Source of the DNA: Reichenbachiella versicolor
GTDB taxonomy: Bacteria; Bacteroidota; Bacteroidia; Cytophagales; Cyclobacteriaceae
Assembly (NCBI RefSeq): GCF_003171675.1
Contig: NZ_QFZQ01000002.1
Coordinates: forward strand, 806,001 to 870,000
DNA length: 64,000 bases
Reading direction: 5' to 3'
How positions within the stretch are numbered: position 1 is the stretch's first letter; every line of letters starts with the position of its first letter. Position numbers and translations under genes: made by a program. A model generated the notes under the pieces. It saw nothing but the letters and a program-made list of their open reading frames with translations, did no database searches and was not told the DNA's origin. Shown one piece after another: positions 24,047 through 33,871 of this stretch.

Positions 24047-27000
24047 TTATTTCTTGACGAATTTGACTGTATATGGAGTCTTTCCTGATACCTTGAAAAC
24101 ATATATACCTGATGACAAACTTGATACCGGGATTGACTCTAGAGTAGAGGATATCATACCTGTTTGCAACACTTGTCCTGAGAGATCCAATATCCAATAG
24201 TTCCTTTTGTCACTCTCACTAGATGATACTTTCATCCAGTCTCCTATGACGGGATTGGACAATAATAGGATATCTGTTTGTTCTTCATCAATGGCTATAC
24301 CTTGCTTTGTAGAAGCCTTATCTAAAGTGTCTGTCAAGTCGCCTCCTACGATAGGGTTTGTTGTAGAAAATGATAGTTCTCTACCTCCACTTATTGTCAT
24401 ATTCGATATTGGAGAAAGATCAGAAGGTCTAGCAGAATCTCCGATTCGTACCAAGAAAGTCTCACTATCTGTCAAAGCTCCGTCACTCACTGTCACTGTT
24501 ACATTGAAAGTACCTATGTAAGTATGATGTGGGGTCCAGCTGAAGAATCCTGAGTTGGCATTGATACTCATCCCATAGGCTATCGAAATAGCATCTAAGC
24601 TATAGGTCAAATTATCTCCAATATTGGGATCAGTTGCTGTAGCTGTAAATGTAAGTGTGCGATTGGATCTTACTACTTGGTCTCCAATCGCGGCTAATAT
24701 CGGTGCTTCTGGTAAATCTGTAACTGTGATATTAAAAGTCTTGCTGTCTGTCAAAGCTCCATCACTCACAGTAATTGTCACCAGATAAACTCCCGATTGA
24801 CTAGTAGTTGGTGTCCATTGGATAAGTCCTATATTACTATTGATAGTCATACCTAAGGCAATAGAGGCCGCGTCTAAACTATAGGTTAAACTACCTCCAT
24901 TCGGATCTGTAGCTGATGCAATAAGAAGCAAAGTGTTACCTTCTAAAATGGTTTTATCTGTAATAGCTGCCAATACTGGTGGTTCGGGAAAATCAACTAC
25001 TGTGATCAAGAAAGTTTCGCTATCTATGAAAGTTCCATCAGTTACGCTCACTGTTACATTATAGCTACCACTTTGACTAATACTAGGTGTCCAACTATAC
25101 ACTCCCGTACTTGAGTTTATAGTCATCCCTTGTGCGATAGAGGCTGCATCTAAACTATAAGTCAAAATATCGCCAACATTGGGGTCAGCTGCTGTAGCTG
25201 TAAATATCAACGCATTGGTTTCTATCACAGTCTTACTACCAATAGTTGCTAATACTGGAGCTTCGGGAAGGTCTATGACGGTAATGTCAAACGTCTCACT
25301 ATCTGTCAAAGCGCCATCGCTCACTGTTATTGTTACTGAATAGACTCCTGATTGACTTGTGGTTGGTGTCCACAGAAAGGCTCCTGTATTGCTATTGATT
25401 GTCATACCCAAGGCTATAGAGGCTGCGTCTAAACTATAGGTCAAACTACCTCCATTAGGGTCTGTGGCTGATGCTGTAAAGGATAAATTGTCAGCTTCTA
25501 ATACAGTCTTATCTGTAAGAGGTGCCAATACTGGTGGTTCTGGTAGATCTGTTACTGTAATCAAGAAAGTCTCACTATCTGATAAGGCTCCGTCGCTCAC
25601 ACTTATGGTCACATTGTAGGTACCACTTTGACTATTGTTGGGAGTCCAGCTATAAACTCCTGTAATTGAGTTTATGGTCATACCCTGAGCGATAGAGGCA
25701 GCATCTAAACTATAGTAGAGTATATCTCCCACGTTGGCATCTGTAGCTATAGGAGTAAAAGTCAACAGATTAGTTTCCATGATTACTTTACTACCAATCG
25801 AGGCTAATACCGGGGCTATATTTACCACTGGGGAAGAGAAACTCTCGTAAGCGCCTATATCTATTACCCCGCCAGCTATACGCTGATTACCTGCTAAATC
25901 TCCTCCTGGTATCTTACTGGATATTCCTGTAATATCACCTTGGTCGATCACTGTACTGGTAGTTTGCACAGAATAGTCTCGATTGGTAGGGTCTATAAAT
26001 AGAGGATCAATATTTGTAGAATGAAAAGAGATATTAGCTGTCCCTAGTGCATAGGTATTATCGGGAATATCTTCAGAAAAATTCCTACGCATAGTCAAAT
26101 TTGTCATTCGAGTAAAGGTTCCACTTTCCCAGAAGCCTAAACTTTCCTTAGAGTCATTGCCATAAAATATGTTGTTATAGCATGCTACATTCACTTGAGG
26201 ACTATGTCCGAATGTACTTCGCTCACCAGTACAAATCAAAGCATCTCCAGATATTACATTGGATCCATTATTCTTATTATCAGCAAAAACAGAGTTGATG
26301 AATGTTGCAGTCACATTACTTGTATTATAGGCTAATATCACTCCTCCTGCTGAAGCGGTGAAACCTTTTGTATTGGGTTTATCCTCTGTAGAGTTATGAT
26401 CAACGAGATTGTTGACGAAATCAAAATTAACAATGGATGCATCGCTTGACTGTAACCAATAGGAAGGTCCTCCTCTTGACGAATTGTCATGAATATGGCA
26501 ATTCTCAATAAGGATATTTTGGGTAAAATTCCCTCCTGCCCCCATGAATATTCCAGCACCGACTGAGTGCCCAAAATTGTCACGTATTTTACAATTCTTA
26601 ATCTTAAAATCTCCGCCTGAATCATCTACTTTGTATAAGATACCTGCTCCTTTACTTTCATCACTAGAGGTACTGGCATTTAATGGTTGTGTACCTTTTT
26701 CAATAATTAACCCATCTAATATTACACTGGGTTTAGTAACCTTCAATACATTCTCATATCTCCCATCGCCACTGAGTATAGTCAAGTTGGCATCCAAGTC
26801 TCTTTGTCTAAAAGAAGTCTCACTTCCATCAAACCCTCCAAAAACACCAATATTGCTTTCAATATCAAAACCACCTTCATACGTCCCCCTTGCTACAAAA
26901 ACAGAATCAGAAGCTGTATAGAGTGCCTTGCTAAGGTCTGTAAAGGCGTCACTCCAAGACGTACCGTTGTCATTTCCTGTAGCTGTATGATCTACGTAGG

Positions 27001-28552
27001 CGTTTTGCAAGTCTCCTTTCAATAAAATGGAGTATTGAGAAAGTCCAATTGAATTTGCATATCCGCCATTGTACTGATCGACTCCTGAAGAAGTCACGTC
27101 CAAGTCAAAGGTACCTTTATAGAATCCACCAACAGTTAACACACGTTTATTATAGTCGACGCAAGTAGATCTCCCAAAATCACCTCCTATAAATAGATGT
27201 CTAACCAAATCCCCATCTTTGTTGAAGACTATCGCAAACCCATCATTATTTCCTGCATCAATTTGAGTACTAATGGTAGACGATGGTCCTTGCGTTGTAC
27301 CATTATGTCTTATAGTTCCTAACCCTGTTCGACTATCAGCCGCTGTGGCGATTTGACCTGTTAAAGGATCTATATCAACATCAGATATTACCATCGGATA
27401 GTATGGCTGTGACAAATTAAATAATATTCGAGACCATGTAAAATTGAAAGCTGTTCCTGTTGAATTAGGAGAAAACTTCATGATAATACCCCTTCTTTTA
27501 TCATCTGAAGAATTCCCTGTAATGATTTTACCATTCGTGGATATATTTCCTGAATAATCTGCTGCAACTACAACTGAATTGTCTATATCCGAATAATCTA
27601 TATCAAAAATGCGCATTCTATTATTGGCAGCTGGGCCTAAGGCAACTACTCTATGAAACCCTTTAGGAGTTCCTGTTTGCTTATCTATTATTATGATATA
27701 TCCATCAGATGCTCTGAGGGCTGGAGTAGTAACTATATTATTGGATGCCACCCCATTGACCTTAGTGATTGTAATAGGGCTGGAAGGGCCAGCACGTTCA
27801 ATATATCCTCCAACAAAAACTTCGTTGGGGCCGACCGTTACTGATTGACTCTTCACGACTACCGGACCTCTTGCCGCGACAGCCCATTGAGCTGCAAAAC
27901 TGGCATCATACTTTGCTGTGAATGAATTCTGTATACCTGGATATCCTTGTGAATTCAATACATTTGGGCCGGGATCAAGATCAAGAAACCCATCGGAATA
28001 ACCTGTTACATAAATGTTGTTTTGATCATCTACTTCAGTTCCTAAAACATAGCTGTTTCCTGAGTTGGTATAATTCATACTTTCAAGGAGCGTACCAGTC
28101 GAATTAAACTTCAGCACAAAACCATTTTTGGTAGTAGTAGTTATTCCTGTCATCTCAGTAATACCATCTATTTTGAGCTCATGAACATAGTTTCCTGACA
28201 CCAAAACATCTCCATTGGGTGTAACAGTTACTTCATATGCTTTATTAGTTCCCGATCCATGAAATGTCTTTTTCCAGATCAGTTCACCGTTGGCATTGTA
28301 TTTTACTAAAGCACCAGCTGCTGTGGTTCCATAATTGACCTCATCTTTTCCAGCCCCGAAATCAAAATCGGCATTTCCTCTAAGAGTCATGGAAACATAC
28401 GTGTTTCCATAATCATCAGAGTCGACACGATTAACTGCCATATCCTGATTGGTAAATATCATTCCTCCCCAGTCATAGAAAGTCTTGTGCGAGGCTGCTT
28501 TTGCATCAGCTACCAGCCATAGCAACATCAGATAGGTAAATAGTTTTTTCAT
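24047..28552 (-). CDS. Large T9SS-exported repeat protein (beta-propeller-like, beta-helix, Ig-like repeats)
   Basis: A 1501-residue exported protein. Residues 1-19 are a signal peptide. The N-terminal ~500 residues contain SBBP-type repeats (GNTYVSMTLRGNADFDFG, LVKYNANGELIWKKTF). Residues ~520-890 look like a parallel beta-helix (ENVLKVTKPSVILDGLIIEKG, KIKNCKIRDN, ILIENCHIHDN). From ~913 there are five ~93-residue Ig-like He_PIG repeats (LTYSLDAASIAxGMTINSxTGxxxWTP...SGxYxVTxxVSDGALTDSETF) that alternate in type A-B-A-B-A. A sixth, shortened repeat (~1376) joins a C-terminal T9SS sorting domain that ends VSGKTPYTVKFVKK. Likely a surface or secreted binding protein or adhesin. Alone on its strand, ended by the duplicated terminator. 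Confidence 0.85.
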   Translation of the reverse strand: MKKLFTYLMLLWLVADAKAASHKTFYDWGGMIFTNQDMAVNRVDSDDYGNTYVSMTLRGNADFDFGAGKDEVNYGTTAAGALVKYNANGELIWKKTFHGSGTNKAYEVTVTPNGDVLVSGNYVHELKIDGITEMTGITTTTKNGFVLKFNSTGTLLESMNYTNSGNSYVLGTEVDDQNNIYVTGYSDGFLDLDPGPNVLNSQGYPGIQNSFTAKYDASFAAQWAVAARGPVVVKSQSVTVGPNEVFVGGYIERAGPSSPITITKVNGVASNNIVTTPALRASDGYIIIIDKQTGTPKGFHRVVALGPAANNRMRIFDIDYSDIDNSVVVAADYSGNISTNGKIITGNSSDDKRRGIIMKFSPNSTGTAFNFTWSRILFNLSQPYYPMVISDVDIDPLTGQIATAADSRTGLGTIRHNGTTQGPSSTISTQIDAGNNDGFAIVFNKDGDLVRHLFIGGDFGRSTCVDYNKRVLTVGGFYKGTFDLDVTSSGVDQYNGGYANSIGLSQYSILLKGDLQNAYVDHTATGNDNGTSWSDAFTDLSKALYTASDSVFVARGTYEGGFDIESNIGVFGGFDGSETSFRQRDLDANLTILSGDGRYENVLKVTKPSVILDGLIIEKGTQPLNASTSSDESKGAGILYKVDDSGGDFKIKNCKIRDNFGHSVGAGIFMGAGGNFTQNILIENCHIHDNSSRGGPSYWLQSSDASIVNFDFVNNLVDHNSTEDKPNTKGFTASAGGVILAYNTSNVTATFINSVFADNKNNGSNVISGDALICTGERSTFGHSPQVNVACYNNIFYGNDSKESLGFWESGTFTRMTNLTMRRNFSEDIPDNTYALGTANISFHSTNIDPLFIDPTNRDYSVQTTSTVIDQGDITGISSKIPGGDLAGNQRIAGGVIDIGAYESFSSPVVNIAPVLASIGSKVIMETNLLTFTPIATDANVGDILYYSLDAASIAQGMTINSITGVYSWTPNNSQSGTYNVTISVSDGALSDSETFLITVTDLPEPPVLAPLTDKTVLEADNLSFTASATDPNGGSLTYSLDAASIALGMTINSNTGAFLWTPTTSQSGVYSVTITVSDGALTDSETFDITVIDLPEAPVLATIGSKTVIETNALIFTATAADPNVGDILTYSLDAASIAQGMTINSSTGVYSWTPSISQSGSYNVTVSVTDGTFIDSETFLITVVDFPEPPVLAAITDKTILEGNTLLLIASATDPNGGSLTYSLDAASIALGMTINSNIGLIQWTPTTSQSGVYLVTITVSDGALTDSKTFNITVTDLPEAPILAAIGDQVVRSNRTLTFTATATDPNIGDNLTYSLDAISIAYGMSINANSGFFSWTPHHTYIGTFNVTVTVSDGALTDSETFLVRIGDSARPSDLSPISNMTISGGRELSFSTTNPIVGGDLTDTLDKASTKQGIAIDEEQTDILLLSNPVIGDWMKVSSSESDKRNYWILDLSGQVLQTGMISSTLESIPVSSLSSGIYVFKVSGKTPYTVKFVKK

Positions 28553-29239
28553 TGTTGTTTTAATAATTATGATTTGTGATTAATTCTCTTCGGGTTTATC
28601 AGGTTTAATTAATAAAGAGTCATAACCAAGTTTTAGGTACTTTTTAAAACTTGAATTATCCAATTCATGATCTTCAATTGGTCACTATCAAAGTCTAATT
28701 CATGCTTTCATTTGAGGTGCTAAAGTATCTCTGGAGGGATTCAAAAAATCGTCAAAAAGCTCCACGATTCTGTCACAGGCTCTTGATTTGACTCAATTCC
28801 CCCCCAATTCTGTTTTGAGATATTATTAGTTGATTGTAGACATTCTGATTAGTAGTTCAGAACTACTTCATGAAAGAAATAGAAAGTTGAATAGAGACAG
28901 TGTTTCGATCAGCCTAACAAAACCTATTTTGTACTGGTAACCATTTTCTTTAAGAGAAAAAACACCTATAACTGTATCAAGTCATAAATACTAAATGATA
29001 CTACTAGGTTCTTGAGATAAAACTTGAACCCTTTTTATACACTAAATAAAATCTATTGAGATTCTAATAGAACCCTAGATCATTTGTTTTCTATAAAAAA
29101 GAAAAAGGGTACTAGCCAATAATTCATTGACTGGTACCCTTTCTTTAAATTAGGAATCTTTAAAATAATGCTCTAATTACATTACAATCAACTAAATAGT
29201 AATAGGGTCAAGTGCTGATTGAACTTATGATTGTAATTA
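28553..29239. other. 690-base gap between the large exported protein and the S41 gene
   Basis: No gene seen. It holds the promoter region of the large protein gene and, at its right end, the terminator of the S41 gene. Confidence 0.6.
29104..29142 (-). terminator. Terminator after the S41 peptidase gene
   Basis: AAAGGGTAC (29104-29112) pairs with GTACCCTTT (29134-29142), and the stem continues inward with minor mismatches. On the minus strand it is followed by TTTTTC. Confidence 0.8.
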
Positions 29240-30244
29240 TTATTTCTTCAATTCTTCAATTGCACGATCTAATATTTCATCCCTAGTAATATCTGTTCTA
29301 TTCAAAGCAACAGCAATATCAGGAGGGACACCATTTTCATAATCAGGTTTCAAATCAAGGGTTAAAGCCTGAGAAATCGAGAATCTATAAATCCATCCAT
29401 TGGGCAGTTGACCACCGTTTGGCAAGCCAAGGCCTCCACCAGTGGTATCACCAATTTGTATTATGCTAGGTATGGCCTTCATAGCCAATGAAGTGAATGA
29501 CCCTGCACTATAAGTCCCTCTATCTGTCAGTAGTACTACTTTTTTCTCATATCGAACACCATCATTTGGACTTACATAAACTGGCTCAGCACTGGAAAAG
29601 TCATTCCTCCCAGGTCCTGATTTAATTCTAGAATAATTAGTCAGGGTCTTTTCAGATATAAAGCGACTAATTAAAGAAAAAACATCTGTCACTGCACCTC
29701 CACCATTCTCTCTTATATCCAATACTAGTCCTCGAGTGTCTTTGTATCTGTCTAGTGCAAAATCAAGATTTTTTGTATCGACAGTTCCTGTAAATTCTGG
29801 AAATCTAATGTATCCAATAGTACCATCATCAATAAAGTCATGTGCAAAGGGCCCTGAACGATAATAGTTGCGAGGCAAATAATTGTCCTCAACAATTCTA
29901 AAATCAAAATTATCCGATGTTTCTCTTGTAATGTCAAATCTGGAGACGTTAAAATTTGATACCAAGTTGGTATGATCATCTTTTAACTCTATCAACATTT
30001 TAGCTAAAATATTGAACAAAGAATCTTCTGAAATATCCTCTGAAATTTGCGCTGAATATCGAACTTTCACCTCATCCCAATCAACTCCTTTCAGCTCAAA
30101 ATAGGAGTACTTTTCATTGCATTCATTCCACAAATACTCAAAATTGGTCATTGGATCTGTAGAAGCTAAATCTGGCTCCAAGAAATAGCTTTCACACGCT
30201 ATCAACAATATGAAACTACATAATAGTAAGGTTATCTTCTTCAT
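29240..30244 (-). CDS. S41-family peptidase lipoprotein
   Basis: A 334-residue lipoprotein (Cys17 in LIACES). The S41 protease core runs from about residue 140: IGYIRFPEF, GLVLDIRENGGGAVTD (substrate groove) and LTDRGTYSAGSFTSLAMKAIP, with Ser246 as the nucleophile. The CtpA-type Lys is not present in GDTTGGGLG, so it is of the non-Lys (IRBP/tricorn-like) S41 class. The N-terminal ~110 residues are helical, as in these enzymes. It probably sits at the outer membrane and trims peptides. Its start overlaps the stop of the upstream outer-membrane protein by 4 bases (ATGA), which indicates translational coupling. Confidence 0.85.
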   Translation of the reverse strand: MKKITLLLCSFILLIACESYFLEPDLASTDPMTNFEYLWNECNEKYSYFELKGVDWDEVKVRYSAQISEDISEDSLFNILAKMLIELKDDHTNLVSNFNVSRFDITRETSDNFDFRIVEDNYLPRNYYRSGPFAHDFIDDGTIGYIRFPEFTGTVDTKNLDFALDRYKDTRGLVLDIRENGGGAVTDVFSLISRFISEKTLTNYSRIKSGPGRNDFSSAEPVYVSPNDGVRYEKKVVLLTDRGTYSAGSFTSLAMKAIPSIIQIGDTTGGGLGLPNGGQLPNGWIYRFSISQALTLDLKPDYENGVPPDIAVALNRTDITRDEILDRAIEELKK

Positions 30245-31137
30245 CGTCCTTTATTGTTAGTATTAAATAGTAAAGTCATTTTTAGTACATGGTGAACCAT
30301 CTCTAAAGGATCTCTATCTCCTGTACGATAGGCTTCCCATGTGTAAGAATATCGAATGGCATTGTGATTTTTTAAATAACGTGTGTATTGGAAACTCCCC
30401 ATTGCCCTAATTCCTGAAAACACTTTAAACTCATAGCCTCCAAAAATTTTCGGATCATTGAGCAATGCTGACTGGTCTGCATATGCAAATCCGTTTCGAT
30501 ACTGACTATTGACTAATCCAATATTGAACTGACCTGTCAAACTTCTTGTTTTGGGTCTTTTTTTGATTTTTAAAAACCAAATCTTTTTCTCTACTTCCTT
30601 TTTTCGACTGATGTCTTTAGTCCCTCTAAATGAAGCAAAAAGTGTAGGTATCATTTCAAACCCAACTCCATTATTGAGTAATGATTCGTTGATTCGAAGG
30701 TTGCTAGTTACATTGATAGTCCCTCCTACTTTCCAATCAATATTTGAACTAGGTAACCATCGATTGATAGATCTAAGATATTCGTAATACAAGCTCATGG
30801 ACCTTACAAGACTGACAGCCTCATGATCATTGTATACGTTGTAATATGCTCCACTTGAAAATGAAAAACCATAATTTTTAAACAGATCCTGATTTTCCTT
30901 GTATCGAGAGACGGCCGTATGACTGGTTAGCCCAGAATAAAATAAGGGAGAGGTGGCAAAATCTCTAAAATAAGACACCCCCAAACCGAACTGTAGATTA
31001 ATATACGACGGGATTTGCCGCCTTATTTCTTTTTTGGAGAGCGACGTTTCTTCAGGTATTTCTTGAGCCTGAGTCGAATGAAATAGCTGCATACAAAAAA
31101 TTGTTGCTAATACTATTTTGAGTTTGTACTTCGTCAT
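30241..31137 (-). CDS. Outer-membrane beta-barrel protein, function unknown
   Basis: A 298-residue exported protein (signal peptide ~1-24, ending QAQ). The rest alternates short strands with polar turns (YINLQFGLGVSYFRDF, YGFSFSSGAYYNVYN, VGGTINVTSNLRI, GQFNIGLVNSQYRNG). The final segment HHVLKMTLLFNTNNKGR lacks the usual terminal Phe but keeps an amphipathic strand. It has an IWFLKIKKRPK insertion that may be a loop. No characterised family. It forms a coupled pair with the S41 lipoprotein, a layout that suggests a joint outer-membrane role. Confidence 0.7.
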   Translation of the reverse strand: MTKYKLKIVLATIFCMQLFHSTQAQEIPEETSLSKKEIRRQIPSYINLQFGLGVSYFRDFATSPLFYSGLTSHTAVSRYKENQDLFKNYGFSFSSGAYYNVYNDHEAVSLVRSMSLYYEYLRSINRWLPSSNIDWKVGGTINVTSNLRINESLLNNGVGFEMIPTLFASFRGTKDISRKKEVEKKIWFLKIKKRPKTRSLTGQFNIGLVNSQYRNGFAYADQSALLNDPKIFGGYEFKVFSGIRAMGSFQYTRYLKNHNAIRYSYTWEAYRTGDRDPLEMVHHVLKMTLLFNTNNKGR

Positions 31138-31545
31138 AATGAATAGACAGTTATTGATAGTCTTTCTTTTGATAGTTGATTGTTAAAAGTGATTGGTATT
31201 TCTCCTTGAACAAATGTTTTTAAAATGTTTTGTCTTCATAGGTATGTTGTTAATTAGTTCAATCAATAGATGACTTCATAAAAATAGAGGAGCTCATTAA
31301 TTCAAAACATTTATTCAAATCAAAATATATAAGTTTCGGAGGTGTTTGACTGCAAATTAATACTATGATAAACATTGAATAAAAAAATGACGGTTGTCTT
31401 ATCAGAGTCAATGGCAGTAGTCTAAAGAACCATTACTTGGACCATCTATGATTAGATATTTTGTAAGAAAGAATGATAAAAAGGAAGGAATAATTAATCA
31501 TAAAAAGCTAATTCTATACGACTAAAAAAGCCTTTATACTTGTAT
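31138..31545. other. 408-base gap between divergent genes
   Basis: Divergent region between the outer-membrane protein and hybrid kinase 1. It is A/T rich and presumably holds both promoters. No ORF, repeat or hairpin of note. Confidence 0.5.
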
Positions 31546-33684
31546 ATGATTCAACAGATAATTGGTGTTGGTGCACACCCTCTTCTCCCTTCTTCTGAGC
31601 AGAAAAAAATAAGATTGATTAATACTATTTGTCTTATTTGGGGTGCTTTTACAATTCTTTGGATGACGATAGATACTATTGGCATGCTGATTGGCGAATT
31701 GAGCTTATCTGGTTTTCAAAACAATATCATCACCCATACAGTGATTTTCTTGTGCTTAGGTCTAACAGTCCTTCTCAATAAAGTCCGTAAATATCAGATA
31801 GGTCACTTTATATTTTTCACCAATCTTTTCTTTTCCCTATCGATGTTCAGCTTCATTTTGGAGCCTGGTAAGGGAATAGAGTTTTTCATGATAATAATCG
31901 CCCCGGCTTCATTGGTATTCTTCAATAACAAAAAAGTCAACTACCTGTTTCTTATTATATCTTTTGCCCTCTTTTATGCTCCTAACTTACTAGCTGAGTA
32001 TGGAACTTCAGAAATAGAAAGCAACCGTATGGCTGAGATTCAAGTCATCACTAACGACCCTACTATAAAAATAGCCTTGTTCTATTTTGTTTTTGTACTA
32101 GTCTATTATTTCAAACAATTGAATGACCGTAATGAGGAGCTTCTTACTACTCAGAGAAATGAAGCTATTCGCAATGCAAAAATCATTACAGCTCAAAAAG
32201 ATGAATTGGAAAAGCTACATGAATTTAAATCACACTTTTTTGTCAATATATCACATGAAATAAGAACTCCTCTGACCTTGATAAGTGGCTATAATGAAAG
32301 TATAAGTGATATACTGGAAAAGACTTCTAATAAAAAGATACTCTATGCCAATCAGGCTATTGATAATCAATGTCAGAAGATCAAGTCCATCGTGGATAGT
32401 GTGGTAGACTTATCCAAACTAGATCTAAAAGCGCTCTCATTAGACCTTAAAATCATCCAGCTAAATACTTTTATTCGACGTATTTACAAGGCATTCAAAC
32501 TTCCTTATGACAATAAGCAGGTTGGCTTGGCTTTGATAGATGAAGCTCCTGATTTATTCATTCAAGCTGATGCTTTGTATCTAGAGAGGGCTTTTAATAA
32601 TATTTTGAACAATGCTTTGAAATACACTGAAGCAGGTCAAAATGTCGTCATCCTATTGAAAATAGAACATGACACAGCATACATTGAAGTGAATGATGAA
32701 GGAATGGGTATTCCAGAAGATGAAGTCGACAAGGTGTTTGAACGTTTTTATCAGGTCAAAGACAATCTGGTAAATCAAACTGGAGGTAGTGGTATAGGTT
32801 TGGCTTTCTCAAAAGAAATCATATCACTACACGAAGGGAATATTACTGTCAAAAGCAAGTTAAATGAAGGATCTTCTTTTATAATCAGTCTGCCTACTTT
32901 AGAGGAAGCATCCTACCAAGAAAACGTTAATCACAACAATAATAACGAAGATACTCATCATGCTATTGATAACCTTAATAACTCCTCTCATCACATATTA
33001 GTCGTAGAGGACAATAGAGAGATGAGAAAGTTCATTGTCGATCTTTTGAAGCAATACAAAGTATCGGAAGCGAATAATGGCGTTGAAGCTTTAGAAATAC
33101 TAGCGAATCGATCGATCGATTTGGTTATTACGGATTATATGATGCCTAAAATGGACGGGTATGACTTGGTTATTCAAATCAAAAAAAATCACCCTAAAGT
33201 ACCTGTGATTATTCTAACTGCTAGAACAGAACCTACTACTAAGCTTGAGTTACTAGGATTGGGAGTAAATGATTACATCCACAAACCTTTTAGTTCGAAT
33301 GAACTTTCCATTAGGGTAAAAAATATTCTGTCAGAGGACTTGAAAATCGATAAATCTAATAGCTCTGATAAAAATGACAATCCTTTGAATAAGTTAAAAT
33401 CATATATTGAAGAAAACGCGAATCAAACTATCAATGTTAATGATATAGCGGACCATCTTTACATGTCAAAGAGTACATTATCAAGATTGGTCAAAGCAGA
33501 AACAGGGCTCAGTACAAATCATTTTATAAGAGAGATTAAGCTCAGACTAGCGAAAAAATATATTGAGGAAAACAGGTTTCAAACTATCAAAGAACTGTCT
33601 AATTCTATCGGGTACTCTAAAACTGACTACTTCTCAAAACTTTATGAGGATAGGTTTGGAACAAAACCTAGTGACCTATTATAG
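31546..33684 (+). CDS. Hybrid sensor kinase / response regulator with AraC output domain (paralogue 1)
   Basis: A 712-residue protein from the ATG at 31546 (an upstream in-frame TTG at 31540 is less likely). Layout: about six membrane helices (residues 25-190), a coiled-coil linker, a histidine kinase dimerisation domain with H237 in NISHEIRTPLTL, an HATPase domain (NNILNNALKYT, NDEGMGIPE, GGSGIGLAF), a receiver domain (ILVVEDN, phospho-acceptor D530 in LVITDYMMPKMDGYD, K580) and an AraC-type helix-turn-helix (VNDIADHLYMSKSTLSRL, GYSKTDYFSKLYEDRFGTKPS). It is a one-protein two-component system. The sensor is purely membrane-embedded, unlike the polysaccharide-sensing hybrids with beta-propellers. 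It faces the cadherin/NHL lipoprotein gene. Confidence 0.9.
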   Translation: MIQQIIGVGAHPLLPSSEQKKIRLINTICLIWGAFTILWMTIDTIGMLIGELSLSGFQNNIITHTVIFLCLGLTVLLNKVRKYQIGHFIFFTNLFFSLSMFSFILEPGKGIEFFMIIIAPASLVFFNNKKVNYLFLIISFALFYAPNLLAEYGTSEIESNRMAEIQVITNDPTIKIALFYFVFVLVYYFKQLNDRNEELLTTQRNEAIRNAKIITAQKDELEKLHEFKSHFFVNISHEIRTPLTLISGYNESISDILEKTSNKKILYANQAIDNQCQKIKSIVDSVVDLSKLDLKALSLDLKIIQLNTFIRRIYKAFKLPYDNKQVGLALIDEAPDLFIQADALYLERAFNNILNNALKYTEAGQNVVILLKIEHDTAYIEVNDEGMGIPEDEVDKVFERFYQVKDNLVNQTGGSGIGLAFSKEIISLHEGNITVKSKLNEGSSFIISLPTLEEASYQENVNHNNNNEDTHHAIDNLNNSSHHILVVEDNREMRKFIVDLLKQYKVSEANNGVEALEILANRSIDLVITDYMMPKMDGYDLVIQIKKNHPKVPVIILTARTEPTTKLELLGLGVNDYIHKPFSSNELSIRVKNILSEDLKIDKSNSSDKNDNPLNKLKSYIEENANQTINVNDIADHLYMSKSTLSRLVKAETGLSTNHFIREIKLRLAKKYIEENRFQTIKELSNSIGYSKTDYFSKLYEDRFGTKPSDLL

Positions 33685-33830
33685 ATTAAAAAAAGAGGTT
33701 GCTAAGTCGTAGAAAATTCATCTTTCAGAGCGATGGCGAAGTTTTTTTCAAATACCACATGGTATATTTCGCTCTGTCAATCATGACGTTTTTTAGACTT
33801 TAACAACCTCTTTTTTTCTTTCTAATCTAT
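33681..33830. terminator. Large nested hairpin element between convergent genes
   Basis: An imperfect 150-bp inverted repeat. Outer arms: ATAGATTA (33681-33688) with TAATCTAT (33823-33830); then AAAAAAAGAGGTTG (33688-33701) with CAACCTCTTTTTTT (33804-33817). Inside there are AAGTC/GACTT, CAGAGCGA/TCGCTCTG and TACCA-CA-TGGTA stems. It spans the stop codon of kinase 1 and may act as bidirectional terminator; the size and nesting also resemble a MITE-like element. Confidence 0.7.
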
Positions 33831-33871
33831 GCTTGATATAAGTGACAGATAAGAAAGTCTTATTTGAAGAG

